The position numbers were made by a program, and so were the translations under genes. A stretch of 13,480 nucleotides of DNA from JBBRYK01 sp038237665 (GTDB taxonomy: Bacteria; Actinomycetota; Thermoleophilia; Gaiellales; Gaiellaceae), in NCBI GenBank assembly GCA_038237665.1, contig JBBRYK010000078.1, forward strand, positions 1-13,480. Reading direction: 5' to 3'. A model generated the notes under the pieces. It was not told the DNA's origin and made no database searches. It saw only the letters and a program-made list of their open reading frames with translations. The first letter of the stretch is position 1; each line of letters starts with the position of its first letter. This document shows positions 13,263-13,480 of this stretch, piece by piece.

Positions 13263-13294
13263 AGGGAGGGCGCGCCTTCTGCGACGCCCTCCCT
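13263..13294 (-). terminator. Hairpin terminator after the right-edge gene
   Basis: A 10-bp perfect stem (AGGGAGGGCG, 13263-13272, with 13285-13294) and 12-nt loop lie about 70 nt past the minus-strand stop codon at 13363. The position fits termination of the gene entering from the right. Confidence 0.55.
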
Positions 13295-13362
13295 GCAGGC
13301 CCTCCCCGATTGAAAGTGAGGCGTTCTACCAGACCGCCACCGGAAGACCGGCTAGGCGGCCG

Positions 13363-13480
13363 CTATCTGTGGTGGCCGTTGTCGCAGGTGTCCGGTGTTC
13401 GCTGGTTGATGTCGGGATCGTCTGGTGTGCGTGAGCTGACCTCGTCGAAGTCGTAGAACTTTCCTGGGCGGGCGCCTTCG
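13363..13480 (-). CDS. C-terminal end of an unknown protein, cut by the right edge
   Basis: The minus frame is open from the window end to a TAG at 13365-13363 and encodes 38 residues ending GKFYDFDEVSSRTPDDPDIN then QRTPDTCDNGHHR. Composition (Asp/Pro/Thr-rich, one Cys, no long hydrophobic run) and largely G/C third positions look like a real, polar protein end. The hairpin at 13263-13294 would be its terminator. No family is recognised from so short a piece. Confidence 0.42.
   Translation of the reverse strand, partial: EGARPGKFYDFDEVSSRTPDDPDINQRTPDTCDNGHHR

Larger units (their letters stand above)
12945..13362. other. Gene-poor stretch upstream of DUF4331
   Basis: About 420 bases without a convincing gene on either strand: the open frames are short, arginine-rich and match nothing I recognise. 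It must hold the promoter of the DUF4331 gene (minus strand, probably 12950-13080), but no confident -35/-10 pair is visible. It also holds the two hairpins listed separately. Confidence 0.5.

Overview
The window is very GC-rich DNA with strong G/C bias at third codon positions, GTG starts and few AT-rich spacers. The gene content (CHRD protein, DUF4331 protein, a GT-C/GT2 fusion of a mannosyltransferase-like type, an MTAP-type phosphorylase, KaiC-like ATPase, IS256-type transposase) suggests an actinobacterium, perhaps of the Thermoleophilia (Solirubrobacterales/Gaiellales). That placement is inference from protein style, not a database match. No rRNA, tRNA or CRISPR array was seen.

Layout. 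(1) 1-976: a possible gene start running off the left edge on the minus strand, then a secreted CHRD-domain protein (+) with a good Shine-Dalgarno site. (2) 977-2959 (-): one 660-residue protein joining a multi-pass GT-C-like mannosyltransferase half to a cytosolic GT2 half. It is convergent with the CHRD gene, with a hairpin between them. (3) 3140-8398 (+): a tightly packed seven-gene run: cytochrome c lipoprotein, small membrane-anchored cytochrome c, AhpD/carboxymuconolactone decarboxylase-like protein, radical SAM enzyme, DoxX-like membrane protein, DUF2064 transferase-Nudix fusion, and an MTAP-type phosphorylase. Five of the six junctions overlap (37, 5, 4, 4 and 4 nt); the other gap is 39 nt. 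The AhpD-like gene appears to start at a non-standard ATT codon that overlaps the upstream stop (ATTAG).

(4) 8399-11423: a patchwork of at least eight gene remnants on both strands, almost without spacers: HD-GYP, beta-propeller, IS256 transposase N-terminus, tyrosine recombinase C-terminus, a second CMD-like protein, the start of an NAD(P)H-hydrate epimerase, an alpha/beta-hydrolase and a frameshifted KaiC-like ATPase. This is either a decayed plasticity zone or an assembly chimera. (5) 11424-13480: a strong GC hairpin terminator, a secreted DUF4331 protein (-), a gene-poor stretch with two more hairpins, and the C-terminal end of a minus-strand gene entering from the right edge.

The seven-gene run is the best candidate for an undescribed system. 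It pairs exported haem proteins and a quinone-type membrane protein with a cytoplasmic radical SAM enzyme, a sugar/nucleotidyl-transferase-like protein and a phosphorylase that could remove the 5'-deoxyadenosine or methylthioadenosine made by SAM chemistry. The co-transcription is well supported by spacing; the joint pathway is inference.
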